Below are positions 40,812 to 51,422 of a stretch of 64,000 nt of DNA, one piece after another. The notes below the pieces were generated by a model that was not told where the DNA came from, searched no databases, and saw only the letters and a program-made list of their open reading frames with translations. How positions within the stretch are numbered: the stretch's first letter is position 1; every line of letters starts with the position of its first letter. The position numbers were made by a program, and so were the translations under genes. Origin of the DNA: Dactylosporangium aurantiacum (GTDB lineage Bacteria; Actinomycetota; Actinomycetes; Mycobacteriales; Micromonosporaceae); assembly GCF_000716715.1 (NCBI RefSeq), contig NZ_JNYJ01000008.1:246429-310428 (forward strand). Reading direction: 5' to 3'.

Positions 40812-41516
40812 ATGGGTGCGTCGTACTACCAGTTCTGTCCCGTGGCCAAGACCATGGAGCTGCTCGACGAACGCTGGACCCTGCTCGTGGTCCGTGAGCT
40901 CGTCGGCGGCGACCGGCACTTCAACGACCTGCGCCGCGGCCTGCCCCGCATGTCGCCGACGCTGCTGTCCAAGCGCCTGCAGCACCTCGTCGCCGCCGGC
41001 GTCGCGGAGCGGCACAAGCACGGCAACGAGGTGCGGTACCGTCTCTCCCCCGCCGGCCAGGAGCTGGCCCCGATCGTGGCCGCCCTCGGCGAGTGGGGCA
41101 TCCGCTGGATCGGCCACCTCGGCGACCGGGACCTCGACCCGAAGATCCTGCTGTGGGACATGCACCGCCGGGTCGACCACGACGTGGTCCCGCCCGGCCG
41201 CACCGTGATCGAGTTCCGGTTCCCGTCGGTCCCGCCGTCGCAGCGCCACTGGTGGCTCGTGCTGACCCCCACCGACGCCGACGTGTGCGACGCCGACCCG
41301 GGCTTCGACGTCGCGGTGCGGGTCACCGCCGACCTGCGCAGCATGGTCGAGGTCTGGCTCGGCGACCTGGCCTGGTCCGACGCCCTGCGCAGCGGCGCCG
41401 TCGACATCCAGGGCCCGGAGGACCTGCGCCGCGGCATGCCCGCCTGGTTCAAGCTCCTCTCCTTCGCCGGCGTCCCCCGCCCCGACCGCGAGCACCGCCC
41501 AGTCGGCCTGCGGTGA
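40812..41516 (+). CDS. HxlR-family transcriptional regulator with C-terminal sensor-like extension
   Basis: A 234-residue protein, about twice the usual HxlR length. Residues 1-100 are the winged-HTH (YQFCPVAKTMELLDERWTLLVVRELVGGDRHFNDLRRGLPRMSPTLLSKRLQHLVAAGVAER), with the conserved N-terminal Cys that senses electrophiles in some relatives. The extra C-terminal 130 residues (VIEFRFPSVPPSQRHWWLVLTP ... FDVAVRVTADLRSMVEVWLGDL ... FKLLSFAGV) look like an SCP2/sterol-carrier-like ligand pocket. It is divergent from the methyltransferase gene, which is the likely target. Confidence 0.88.
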   Translation: MGASYYQFCPVAKTMELLDERWTLLVVRELVGGDRHFNDLRRGLPRMSPTLLSKRLQHLVAAGVAERHKHGNEVRYRLSPAGQELAPIVAALGEWGIRWIGHLGDRDLDPKILLWDMHRRVDHDVVPPGRTVIEFRFPSVPPSQRHWWLVLTPTDADVCDADPGFDVAVRVTADLRSMVEVWLGDLAWSDALRSGAVDIQGPEDLRRGMPAWFKLLSFAGVPRPDREHRPVGLR

Positions 41517-41645
41517 CCTCGTAACTTGTGCTTATATGATGTCATGTGACACCGTGGACGGGTGATGGTGCAACGCGCGCACGTCGTCGACCGCCCGGCC
41601 ACATGGCAAGCTGGTGGCATCGGCAGTCGGGAGGTGCGTGAGCCC

Positions 41646-42221
41646 ATGGACTTTGCCTCGATCGACCACGGCCGGCCGTGGTCGGAGGACGACTATCTCG
41701 CCCTCGAGCCGGGCGGGCACCGCATCGAGCTGTTCGACGGGAGTCTGCTGGTGAGCCCGGCACCGACCAAGTGGCACCAGCGGCTCTCCCTGGTGCTGGC
41801 CGCGGCGCTCGACGACGCGGCCGCCGATGTGGGACTGCTGGTGATGGAGGCGGTCAACCTCCGGCTCCGCACCGGCCGCCTGATGATCCCGGACATCGTG
41901 GTGGCGGACACGGACACCGACGGCGGCATCGTCGACGCCGCGGAGGTCGTGCTGGTCGCCGAGGTGATCTCACCAAGCAATGCCGGGACGGACCGGGTGC
42001 TCAAGATGCAGCTGTATGCGGACGCGGGCATCGCGTGCTACGTGCTCGTCGAGCAGGAGCCGCCGGGCGCCGCCACCATCCGGCCGCACCGGCTCGACGG
42101 CACGCATTATGTCGAGGACGCCGCGGCGGGACCGGGCGCGACACTCACCATGACGGAGCCGTTCACCTTTACCTTCGACCCCGACGCCCTGATGCGCCGG
42201 GTGTCACGACGCCGGAGCTGA
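41646..42221 (+). CDS. Uma2-family (DUF820) putative nuclease-fold protein
   Basis: A 191-residue protein; ATG 41646 chosen for its GGGAGG leader (GTG 41634 is possible). It has the Uma2 pattern: YLALEPGGHRIELFDGSLLVSPAPTKWHQRLSLVLAAAL, LMIPDIVVAD, VVLVAEVISPSNAGTDRVLKMQLYADAGIACYVLV. The D-(x)n-E-x-(I/S) and K residues correspond to a PD-(D/E)xK restriction-endonuclease fold. Members are widespread in actinobacteria and cyanobacteria with unproven function. The 5' flank (41517-41560) has an AT-rich run (TTATATGATGTCATGTGAC) that may hold the promoter. Confidence 0.9.
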   Translation: MDFASIDHGRPWSEDDYLALEPGGHRIELFDGSLLVSPAPTKWHQRLSLVLAAALDDAAADVGLLVMEAVNLRLRTGRLMIPDIVVADTDTDGGIVDAAEVVLVAEVISPSNAGTDRVLKMQLYADAGIACYVLVEQEPPGAATIRPHRLDGTHYVEDAAAGPGATLTMTEPFTFTFDPDALMRRVSRRRS

Positions 42222-42237
42222 AGCCTCGTGCGATCGG

Positions 42238-42591
42238 TCACGCGGCTGGGACCTCGGTGAGGGCGGTGTAGACGCGCTTGCCCTCGGCGCGGGCCTGGGC
42301 GACCATCTCGTCGGCGCCGGCGGACGGGCCGCCGATGCGCAGGACCGCGTCGCAGCGGGTGAGCAGCCGGGCGGAGATCGGGTGGAAGATCTCGTCGAAG
42401 ACGGGGTCGCCGACGGTGGTGGAGCCGGCGCGTTCGATCAGCGGCAGGGCGAGGGCCTCGCCGGTGACCGGCAGGTGGCCGGCGCGGAAGAGCTGGACGG
42501 CGGCGTCGTTCATCGCGTCGACGTTGGCGCGCAGCTTGGCCGGGTCGTCGCCGGTGCCCGAGCGGTAGGGGCCGGCTACCAGGATCATCAT
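42238..42591 (-). CDS. DUF4406 / deoxyribosyltransferase-like protein
   Basis: A 117-residue protein starting MILVAGPYRSGTGDDPAKLRANVDAMNDAA, then FRAGHLPVTGEALALPLIERAG and a C-terminal CDAVLRIGGPSAGADEMVAQARAEGKRVYTAL. The GPY ... R/N ... CDAVLR(I/L).G.S.GA..E...A...G..V layout is that of DUF4406 and nucleoside 2-deoxyribosyltransferase relatives. Its ATG lies inside the end of the DeoR gene (ATGA-type overlap at 42588-42591), so the two are co-translated and the regulator may control it. Confidence 0.85.
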   Translation of the reverse strand: MMILVAGPYRSGTGDDPAKLRANVDAMNDAAVQLFRAGHLPVTGEALALPLIERAGSTTVGDPVFDEIFHPISARLLTRCDAVLRIGGPSAGADEMVAQARAEGKRVYTALTEVPAA

Positions 42592-43625
42592 GGGGTCTCC
42601 TCGGAGGGTTCGGTGGTGATGACCTCGACGCCCGCGGTGCGCAGCGCCGAAAGGGTGGCGGCAGCGGCCTCACCGGTGAGGGACGCCGTGCCGGAGGTGA
42701 CGAACGTGTCGGCCGCCTCGAGCGGGGCGACCCGGGCGAAGGCCTGGACGCCGAGCTTCGTGGCGTCCGCGACGACGACGGTCCGCCCGGCGCGGCGCAG
42801 CGCGGCCCGCTTCACGGCGGCGTCCTCGAGGTCGAACTCGGACCAGCCGAGGTCGTGATGGACCGCGCCGATCGACATGACGAACGTGTCGAAGCGCAAC
42901 TGCTCCAGGGCGCTCAGAGCGAGGGGACCGACGAGACTGCGCTCGCCGGCGCGGGACTCGCCGCCGAGGATGAGCAGCCGGATGCCGGGCTGGTCGGCGA
43001 GCCGCGCCGCCGCCTGCAGGCTCAGCACCGCCACCGTCAACGGCGCCCCCGGCGGCCCCACGCCGGCACGACCCGCCGGCGCGGCACCCCGCGCACCGCC
43101 GGCCACACCAGGCCCGCCGGCCCCGCCGGCCGGAAGGCCGCCGGCACCGCCGGCCGGCCCGGCCCCGCCAACGCCCGAGGCCCCGCCGGCCGGCCCGGCA
43201 CCGTCAGCCGGGCCAGGGCCGCCGGCACAGCCAGCCGAGCCGGCACCGCCGGCGCCGGGGGCGTTCGGGGGCGGGGTGCCGAAGCGCGCGGCGATGGCGG
43301 CCGCGACCGCGGCCGTCGTGGTCCCGGCGTCGAGCAGGACCGTGCTGCCCGGGGCGATCAGGGCCGCCGTCGCGTGGGCGAGGCGGGCCTTGGTCGCCGC
43401 CTGCCACTGCTCGCGGACGGCGAACCCGGCCTCGTCGCCCGGCACGTCCAGGGCGACCGCGCCGCCGCGTACCCGCCGGACGAGGCCCTGCTCCTGGAGC
43501 TGGTCGAGGTCGCGGCGGACGGTCATCTCCGACACGCCGAGGCGGGCGGCGAGCTCCGCCAGGGTCAGCCGGCCGCTGCCGCGGACCAGGCGCAGCGTCA
43601 GGTCGAGTCGATCCGGTCCAAGCAC
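42588..43625 (-). CDS. DeoR/GlpR-family regulator with Gly/Ala/Pro-rich insertion
   Basis: A 345-residue regulator, about 85 longer than usual. The N-terminal HTH is LTLAELAARLGVSEMTVRRDLDQLQEQGLVRRVRGGAVAL. The DeoR C-terminal sensor has APGSTVLLDAGTTTAAVA, and later LLILGGESRAGERSLVGPLAL, DTFVMSIGAVHHDLGWSEFDLEDAAVKRA and VVVADATKLG. Between them, residues about 117-195 are almost pure Gly/Ala/Pro repeats where other members have one short linker. Ligands of the family are phosphosugars. It is followed by the overlapping DUF4406 gene. Confidence 0.88.
   Translation of the reverse strand: MLGPDRLDLTLRLVRGSGRLTLAELAARLGVSEMTVRRDLDQLQEQGLVRRVRGGAVALDVPGDEAGFAVREQWQAATKARLAHATAALIAPGSTVLLDAGTTTAAVAAAIAARFGTPPPNAPGAGGAGSAGCAGGPGPADGAGPAGGASGVGGAGPAGGAGGLPAGGAGGPGVAGGARGAAPAGRAGVGPPGAPLTVAVLSLQAAARLADQPGIRLLILGGESRAGERSLVGPLALSALEQLRFDTFVMSIGAVHHDLGWSEFDLEDAAVKRAALRRAGRTVVVADATKLGVQAFARVAPLEAADTFVTSGTASLTGEAAAATLSALRTAGVEVITTEPSEETP
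43041..43277 (-). repeat. Low-complexity CCGGC/GCCGG repeat inside the DeoR gene
   Basis: A run of short GCCGGC(C)-type units encoding Gly/Ala/Pro in the insertion of the DeoR regulator. It behaves like a compound microsatellite of in-frame length (about 237 bases). Confidence 0.7.
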
Positions 43626-43687
43626 GGACCAAATCTAACAGCGGCGTGTGAAGTTTGAAAGATCTCTGTGAGATTCACGCCAACCGG

Positions 43688-44719
43688 TCACGCCACCGGG
43701 GTGGGCTGGGGGCGGGCCGGCTCCGGGGCGGGGGCCTTGCGGCCGCGCAGGGTCGCGTACGCGAGCGCGCCGAGCGGGATGATGATCCAGCAGGACAGCA
43801 GCCGGTAGACGAGCATCGCGGCGGCCGCCGGGCCGTGCGCCGCGCCGGCGGAGACCAGGCCGGCGAGCAGGGCCACCTCGACCACGCCGATCCCGCCGGG
43901 GCTGATCGGCACCTGCCGGACCAGCTGCACCGTCAGGTACACCGTGGCGAGGGCCACCGGGCTCACGTCGATGTCGAACGCCGCCGCCGTCGCGGCCAGG
44001 CACGCGAAGTCGAGCCCCCAGTTGACGGTGGCGTGCACCAGCGACAGCACCCACGAGCGGGGCGGCAGGCGGCGCAGGTCGGCCACGGTGCGTGCGACCG
44101 ACGCCCGGCCGCGCTCGATCAGCCCGCGCCGCGGGCCCGGCGGCGGATCGTCGTCGGCGAGGTCCTCGGCGACGGGCCCGGGCGGGCGGCGCGACAGCAG
44201 GAAGTCCAGGCCGAACACCACGGAGGCGGTCACCAGCAGCCCGATCACCAGCACCAGCGTGTCGGCGTTGCCGGTGGCGCCGCCGCGCGGGATGAGCACG
44301 ACCGCGCCGTACATGAGCAGCAGGGCGACCCCGGACAGCAGGGAGGACAGCACGGCCACGGCACCGGCGGTGCGGCGGCTCGCGCCGGCGGTGCGGAACT
44401 GGCGGAACGCGAACCCCGCCGACATCGCCGACCCGGCCGGCAGGCTGAAGGAGATCGCGGAGCGGGTGAACGTGACCGCGACCGCCCGGGGCACCGACAT
44501 CCGCACCCCGAACCCGGCCAGGAGGCGGCGCTGCTGCAGGGCGAAGTGCCGCAGGGACGTCATCTCCGCGGCGGCGGCCAGGACCAGCCACCACGGGCTC
44601 GCCGAGGCGATGGTGGCGGCGATCTGCGCCGGGTCGGGCAGCTTGTCCTTGAGCGTCAGCACGGCCACGCCCAGCACGACGAGCAGTGCGGCGATCCGCA
44701 GCGCCCGTCTCGTGCTCAT
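43688..44719 (-). CDS. Lysylphosphatidylglycerol synthase TM-region-like (UPF0104) membrane protein
   Basis: A 343-residue protein with about eight hydrophobic segments (LRIAALLVVLGVAVLTL; WWLVLAAAAEMTSL; AVAVLSSLLSGVALLLMYGAVVLI; LVLVIGLLVTASVVFGLDFLL; LATVYLTVQLVRQVP; AAAAMLVYRLLSCWIIIPLGAL). The motifs RHFALQQRRLL, FSLPAGSAMSAGFAFRQFR and QLVRQVPISPGGIGVVEVALLAGLVSAGA are the LPG_synthase_TM/YbhN signature, the flippase-like half of MprF. Interestingly LysX, which supplies lysyl-PG, lies 2 kb downstream on the other strand. It is divergent from PPK2. Confidence 0.9.
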   Translation of the reverse strand: MSTRRALRIAALLVVLGVAVLTLKDKLPDPAQIAATIASASPWWLVLAAAAEMTSLRHFALQQRRLLAGFGVRMSVPRAVAVTFTRSAISFSLPAGSAMSAGFAFRQFRTAGASRRTAGAVAVLSSLLSGVALLLMYGAVVLIPRGGATGNADTLVLVIGLLVTASVVFGLDFLLSRRPPGPVAEDLADDDPPPGPRRGLIERGRASVARTVADLRRLPPRSWVLSLVHATVNWGLDFACLAATAAAFDIDVSPVALATVYLTVQLVRQVPISPGGIGVVEVALLAGLVSAGAAHGPAAAAMLVYRLLSCWIIIPLGALAYATLRGRKAPAPEPARPQPTPVA

Positions 44720-44825
44720 ACCAAGTACTGTCGCACCTCCGGCCGGGGATGCACCCGGCGAACTCAACATGACGTGAGTTGTGCTCGTCACGCGGCGGCG
44801 TGCGCGGCGTGGCAGGCTGATGGCC

Positions 44826-45587
44826 ATGAAGCGGCTGTCGAAGGTCGACCCCGGTGACGCGATGCCCAAGGACGAGGCGGTCGCCCGCCTGGAGGCGGCG
44901 CAGGAGCGGCTGCTGCGGCTGCGGCTGACGCTGGGCGGGCAGATCGGTGGCGAGGAGGCGAAGCTGGGCCCCCCGCTGTGCGTGGTGTTCGAGGGCTGGG
45001 ACGCCTCCGGCAAGGGCGGCTCGATCAAGCGGCTGGTCGACCACCTCGACCCGCGGCACGTGCGCGTGTCGCAGTTCGCCGCGCCGACGTTCGACGAGAA
45101 GCGGCACCACTTCCTGTGGCGGTTCTGGCCGGTGCTGCCCGGCTGGGGCGGCATGACGGTGCTGGACCGGTCCTGGTACGGGCGGGTCCTGGTGGAGCGC
45201 GTCGAGGGCTTCGCGACCGAGGAGCAGTGGAGCCGCGCCTACGAGGAGATCACCGAGTTCGAGCGGACCCTCGCGGCCGAGGGCATGGTGATCGTGAAGT
45301 TCTGGATGCACATCTCCAGCAAGGAGCAGCTGCGCCGGTTCCGCAGCCGGCAGCAGGACCCGTTGCGCTCGTGGAAGCTCACCGACGAGGACTGGCGCAA
45401 CCGGGAGAAGCGCCCGGCGTACAAGCGGGCCGTGGAGGACATGCTGGAGCGCACCGACCACCCGGCCGGGCCGTGGCACGTCATCCCCGCGGACGACAAG
45501 CCCACGGCCCGGGCGCTGGTGGTGGAGACGGTGTGCGCGGCGGTCGAGGACGCCCTGCGCCGGCACGGCATGCCGCTACCCGGCTGA
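44826..45587 (+). CDS. Polyphosphate kinase 2-family protein
   Basis: A 253-residue kinase (ATG 44826; 44820 is an alternative). The P-loop is VFEGWDASGKGGSIKRLVDHL, with the PPK2-specific GxDxxGKxG form. Walker B/lid elements are MTVLDRSWYGRVLVERVEGFA and the Arg-rich lid around DPLRSWKLTDEDWRNREKRPAYKRAVEDML. PPK2 enzymes transfer phosphate from polyphosphate to nucleoside mono- or diphosphates. The single-domain length fits class I/III. Its end overlaps the convergent SDR gene by 12 bases. Confidence 0.92.
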   Translation: MKRLSKVDPGDAMPKDEAVARLEAAQERLLRLRLTLGGQIGGEEAKLGPPLCVVFEGWDASGKGGSIKRLVDHLDPRHVRVSQFAAPTFDEKRHHFLWRFWPVLPGWGGMTVLDRSWYGRVLVERVEGFATEEQWSRAYEEITEFERTLAAEGMVIVKFWMHISSKEQLRRFRSRQQDPLRSWKLTDEDWRNREKRPAYKRAVEDMLERTDHPAGPWHVIPADDKPTARALVVETVCAAVEDALRRHGMPLPG

Positions 45588-46283
45588 GGCACCGCCGTCG
45601 ACGTACATGATCTCGCCGGTCATGAAGCTGGCGGCGTCGGAGCCGAGGAACAGCACCGCCTTCGCGATCTCCTCGGGGGTGCCGACCCGGCCGAGCGGCA
45701 CGCCCGTCTTCAGGTCGGTGCGGGGGCCGGTGGACTCGTACCGCCGCAGCATCGGTGTCTCGATCGGCCCCGGGGCGACCGCGTTGACCCGCACGCCGCT
45801 GCCGGCCGCCTCGAGGGCGCCGGAGCGGGTGAGCCCGTCGACGGCGTGCTTGCTGGCGACGTACACCGACGTGCCGGCCGCGCCGTGGTGGCCGAGGACC
45901 GACGACACGTTGACGATGCTGCCGTGGTGCTGTTCGAGCATGACCCGCAGCTCGTGCTTCATGCTCAGCAGGGTGCCCAGGACGTTGGTGTCGAAGATCT
46001 GGGCGTACGTGTCGGCGGACTGCTCCACGATGCTGCCGGGGCTGCCCTCGGTGCCGGCGTTGTTGACCGCGATGTCCAGTGAGCCGAAGCGGGTGACGGT
46101 GTCGTCGACGAGCTGCCGGACCTCGTCCTCGTCGCGGACGTCGGCGTGCATGAAGACGGCGCCGGCCGGCAGGTCGGCGTCGTGGCGGCCGGCGACCACC
46201 ACGTCGGCGCCCTGCTCGGCGAACGCCGACGCGGTGGCCCGTCCGATGCCGGTGAGGCCACCGGTGATCAGCACTGTTGTCAT
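45576..46283 (-). CDS. Short-chain dehydrogenase/reductase
   Basis: A 235-residue classical SDR. Cofactor motif TVLITGGLTGIGRATASAFAEQG (TGxxxGIG); DVRDEDEV; NNAG in LDIAVNNAGTEGSPG; catalytic Ser in IVNVSSVLGHHG; YxxxK in SVYVASKHAVDGLTRSGALE; C-terminal FMTGEIMYVDGGASAG. The Ala/Gly followed by Arg32-type basic residue (VVVAGRHDAD) suggests NADP(H). The substrate is unknown. Immediately downstream of the hemerythrin gene on the same strand (30-base gap), so the two may be co-transcribed. Confidence 0.93.
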   Translation of the reverse strand: MTTVLITGGLTGIGRATASAFAEQGADVVVAGRHDADLPAGAVFMHADVRDEDEVRQLVDDTVTRFGSLDIAVNNAGTEGSPGSIVEQSADTYAQIFDTNVLGTLLSMKHELRVMLEQHHGSIVNVSSVLGHHGAAGTSVYVASKHAVDGLTRSGALEAAGSGVRVNAVAPGPIETPMLRRYESTGPRTDLKTGVPLGRVGTPEEIAKAVLFLGSDAASFMTGEIMYVDGGASAG

Positions 46284-46312
46284 GCGCCGGTAGGTCCCCC
46301 GCAACGCCCCGG

Positions 46313-46822
46313 CTATGCCTGGCTGTGCTCCTGGATGTAGCGCTTCGGGTCCTTGTCCCGGAACGTGAGGCCCTTGCCGCTGGGGTGCTCGCCGTAGAAC
46401 GTGAGCCACTGCGCGCCCAGGTCGATGCGCAGCCGCATGTCGGCGTGCCGGCGGAAGTCGGGCAGCACCTCGTCCTCCTCCTCGGCGAGGTGCTCGCTGT
46501 TCTCGGTGCGCGCCGCCCAGACCGCCTTCCACCAGCCGTCGGAGCCGACCGGGTGGGCCTTGGCGGCCTCGATCGCGTCGCGGATCTTGTTGTGGTCGCG
46601 GATCGCGTCGTCGGTCTCCTCCTTGGTCTCCTCGGAGGAGGAGCGCTTGAGCAGGTGCGGGTACAGGATCCGCTCCTCGGCCTCGGCGTGGATCTCCAGG
46701 TGCAGGGCCAGGGCGTCCCACACGGCGGTGAGCTGCTCCTCGCCCCGGGCGTCGTCGAGGCGGGCGAAACCCCGGCGGAACGCGTCGTGGTCGTCGAGGA
46801 TGAGCGCGGTGATGTCGTCCAT
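46313..46822 (-). CDS. Hemerythrin-like cation-binding protein
   Basis: A 169-residue four-helix protein. Iron-ligand motifs are ILDDHDAFRRGF (helix 1), LALHLEIHAEAEERILYPHLL (H-x3-E pair), AIRDHNKIRDAIEA and NSEHLAEEEDEVLPDFRR (H-x4-E). All expected His/Glu ligands of a diiron hemerythrin are present. It may bind O2 or NO or buffer iron. It ends with a basic tail (DKDPKRYIQEHSQ). It is divergent from lysX. Confidence 0.92.
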   Translation of the reverse strand: MDDITALILDDHDAFRRGFARLDDARGEEQLTAVWDALALHLEIHAEAEERILYPHLLKRSSSEETKEETDDAIRDHNKIRDAIEAAKAHPVGSDGWWKAVWAARTENSEHLAEEEDEVLPDFRRHADMRLRIDLGAQWLTFYGEHPSGKGLTFRDKDPKRYIQEHSQA

Positions 46823-46866
46823 GCCCGCATCATCACCCGGCGCGGAGGATCCGAAACGCGGCGCGC

Positions 46867-50124
<3,258 letters not shown>

Positions 50125-50168
50125 GATCTTTATGTTTGAATGTCCCGACGCTGGGAAATACGGACCGA

Positions 50169-50897
50169 ATGCCCATCGCTGAGGACAGCCCCACGCTCGA
50201 CGTGCTGGAGCGCCTGTCCGCCGCCACGGACCGGATGACCTTCGACTCCCTGTTGCGACAGCTCGGCCTGCCCGAGGGCGTGCTGCGCGGCCGGCTGCGC
50301 AGCCTCGTGGACCGCGGCTGGGTCCACGCCGAGCCCGACGACAGCTACACGATCGGTGTCGGTGCGCTGCGGCCCGGCAGCGCGTACCTGCTCACCGACC
50401 GGGCCGTCCGGCTCGCCGGGCCGCTGATGGCGCAGCTGCGCGACCGGCTCAGCGAGGCGGTGCGGCTGGTGCGGCTCGACCCTCCGGGCATCGTGTGCAT
50501 CGCCGGGCGGGAGGCGCCGCAGGACCTGATCGGCTCCGCCGTCGGGCGGCGCATGCCCGCGTACGCCACCGCCAGCGGCAAGGCGATCCTCGCCGGGCTG
50601 CCCCGGGAGAGGGTCGTGCAGCTGCTCGACCAGGGGGTCGAGGCGCACACCAGCGAGACCGTCGTGGACCGGGCGGCGCTGTTCGAGGAGCTCGCCGAGA
50701 CCCGGGCGCGCGGCTGGGCGTACGAGCGCGGCCAGTTCCAGCCCGGCGTCGGCTGCGTCGCGGCCGCCGTGCCCGGCACCACCGACGCGATCAGTGTCGG
50801 GGTGCCGCTCGCCCGGCTCACCGACGACCACGCCACCGAGATCGCCGCGAACCTGCTGCGCACCACGCACGAGCTCGGCGAGGCGCTGCGCCGCTGA
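50169..50897 (+). CDS. IclR-type regulator
   Basis: A 242-residue protein. A weakly matching HTH (TLDVLERLSAATDRMTFDSLLRQLGLPEGVLRGRLRSLVDRGWVH) precedes a clear IclR sensor domain (YTIGVGALRPGSAYL, VRLVRLDPPGIVCIAGREAPQ, GRRMPAYATASGKAILAGLPRERVVQLL, TRARGWAYERGQFQPGVGCVAAAVPG, AISVGVPLARLTDDHATEIAANLL). The Cys in PGVGCVAAAV is the conserved effector-site position. It has an AT-richer leader (50125-50168) and is followed after 34 bases by the KhtT-like gene, so it could control the antiporter pair or simply neighbour it. Confidence 0.88.
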   Translation: MPIAEDSPTLDVLERLSAATDRMTFDSLLRQLGLPEGVLRGRLRSLVDRGWVHAEPDDSYTIGVGALRPGSAYLLTDRAVRLAGPLMAQLRDRLSEAVRLVRLDPPGIVCIAGREAPQDLIGSAVGRRMPAYATASGKAILAGLPRERVVQLLDQGVEAHTSETVVDRAALFEELAETRARGWAYERGQFQPGVGCVAAAVPGTTDAISVGVPLARLTDDHATEIAANLLRTTHELGEALRR

Positions 50898-50931
50898 CCA
50901 GCGGCATTGATCCAGTCCGGTACCATGGGGT

Positions 50932-51414
50932 ATGAACGTCGAGCGCACCGACCTCCCCGGCATCGGCACGAGCCACGTGGTGACCACCGCCCGAGGCCGT
51001 CGTATCGGCATCGTCTCCCACCGCAGCGGCAGACGCGACCTCGTCATCTACGACAAGGAAGACCCCGATACGAGCGTGGTCTCCGTGGCGCTGTCCGCCG
51101 AGGAGTCCAACGCGCTCGCCGAGTACCTCGGCACCGCGCGCATCGTCGAGCACCTCGCCGAGCTGCAGCGGCAGGTGACCGGGCTGGTCACCGAGCAGCT
51201 CGTGCTCGCGCCGGGCTCGCCGTACGACGGCCGCACCCTCGGCGACACGCAGGCGCGCACCCGCACGGGCGCCTCGATCGTCGCCGTGCTGCGCGGCGGC
51301 ACCGTGCACGCCAGCCCCCGCCCCGACTTCGGCCTGCTCGCCGGCGACATCATCGTCGTCGTGGGCACCGCCGCCGGCACCGAGGGCGTCGCGACGCTCC
51401 TCACCGACGGATAG
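50932..51414 (+). CDS. Antiporter regulatory subunit (KhtT-like, RCK_C domain)
   Basis: A 160-residue protein. The N-terminal half (MNVERTDLPGIGTSHVVTTARGRRIGIVSHRSGRRDLVIYD) is the KhtT-type N-domain. The C-terminal RCK_C/TrkA-C domain is LVTEQLVLAPGSPYDGRTLGDTQARTRTGASIVAVLRGG ... DFGLLAGDIIVVVGTAAGTEGVATLL. In characterised KhtTU systems this subunit gates the transporter in response to a cyclic dinucleotide. It is eight bases upstream of the transporter gene, clearly one operon. Confidence 0.92.
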   Translation: MNVERTDLPGIGTSHVVTTARGRRIGIVSHRSGRRDLVIYDKEDPDTSVVSVALSAEESNALAEYLGTARIVEHLAELQRQVTGLVTEQLVLAPGSPYDGRTLGDTQARTRTGASIVAVLRGGTVHASPRPDFGLLAGDIIVVVGTAAGTEGVATLLTDG

Positions 51415-51422
51415 GGGACGGC

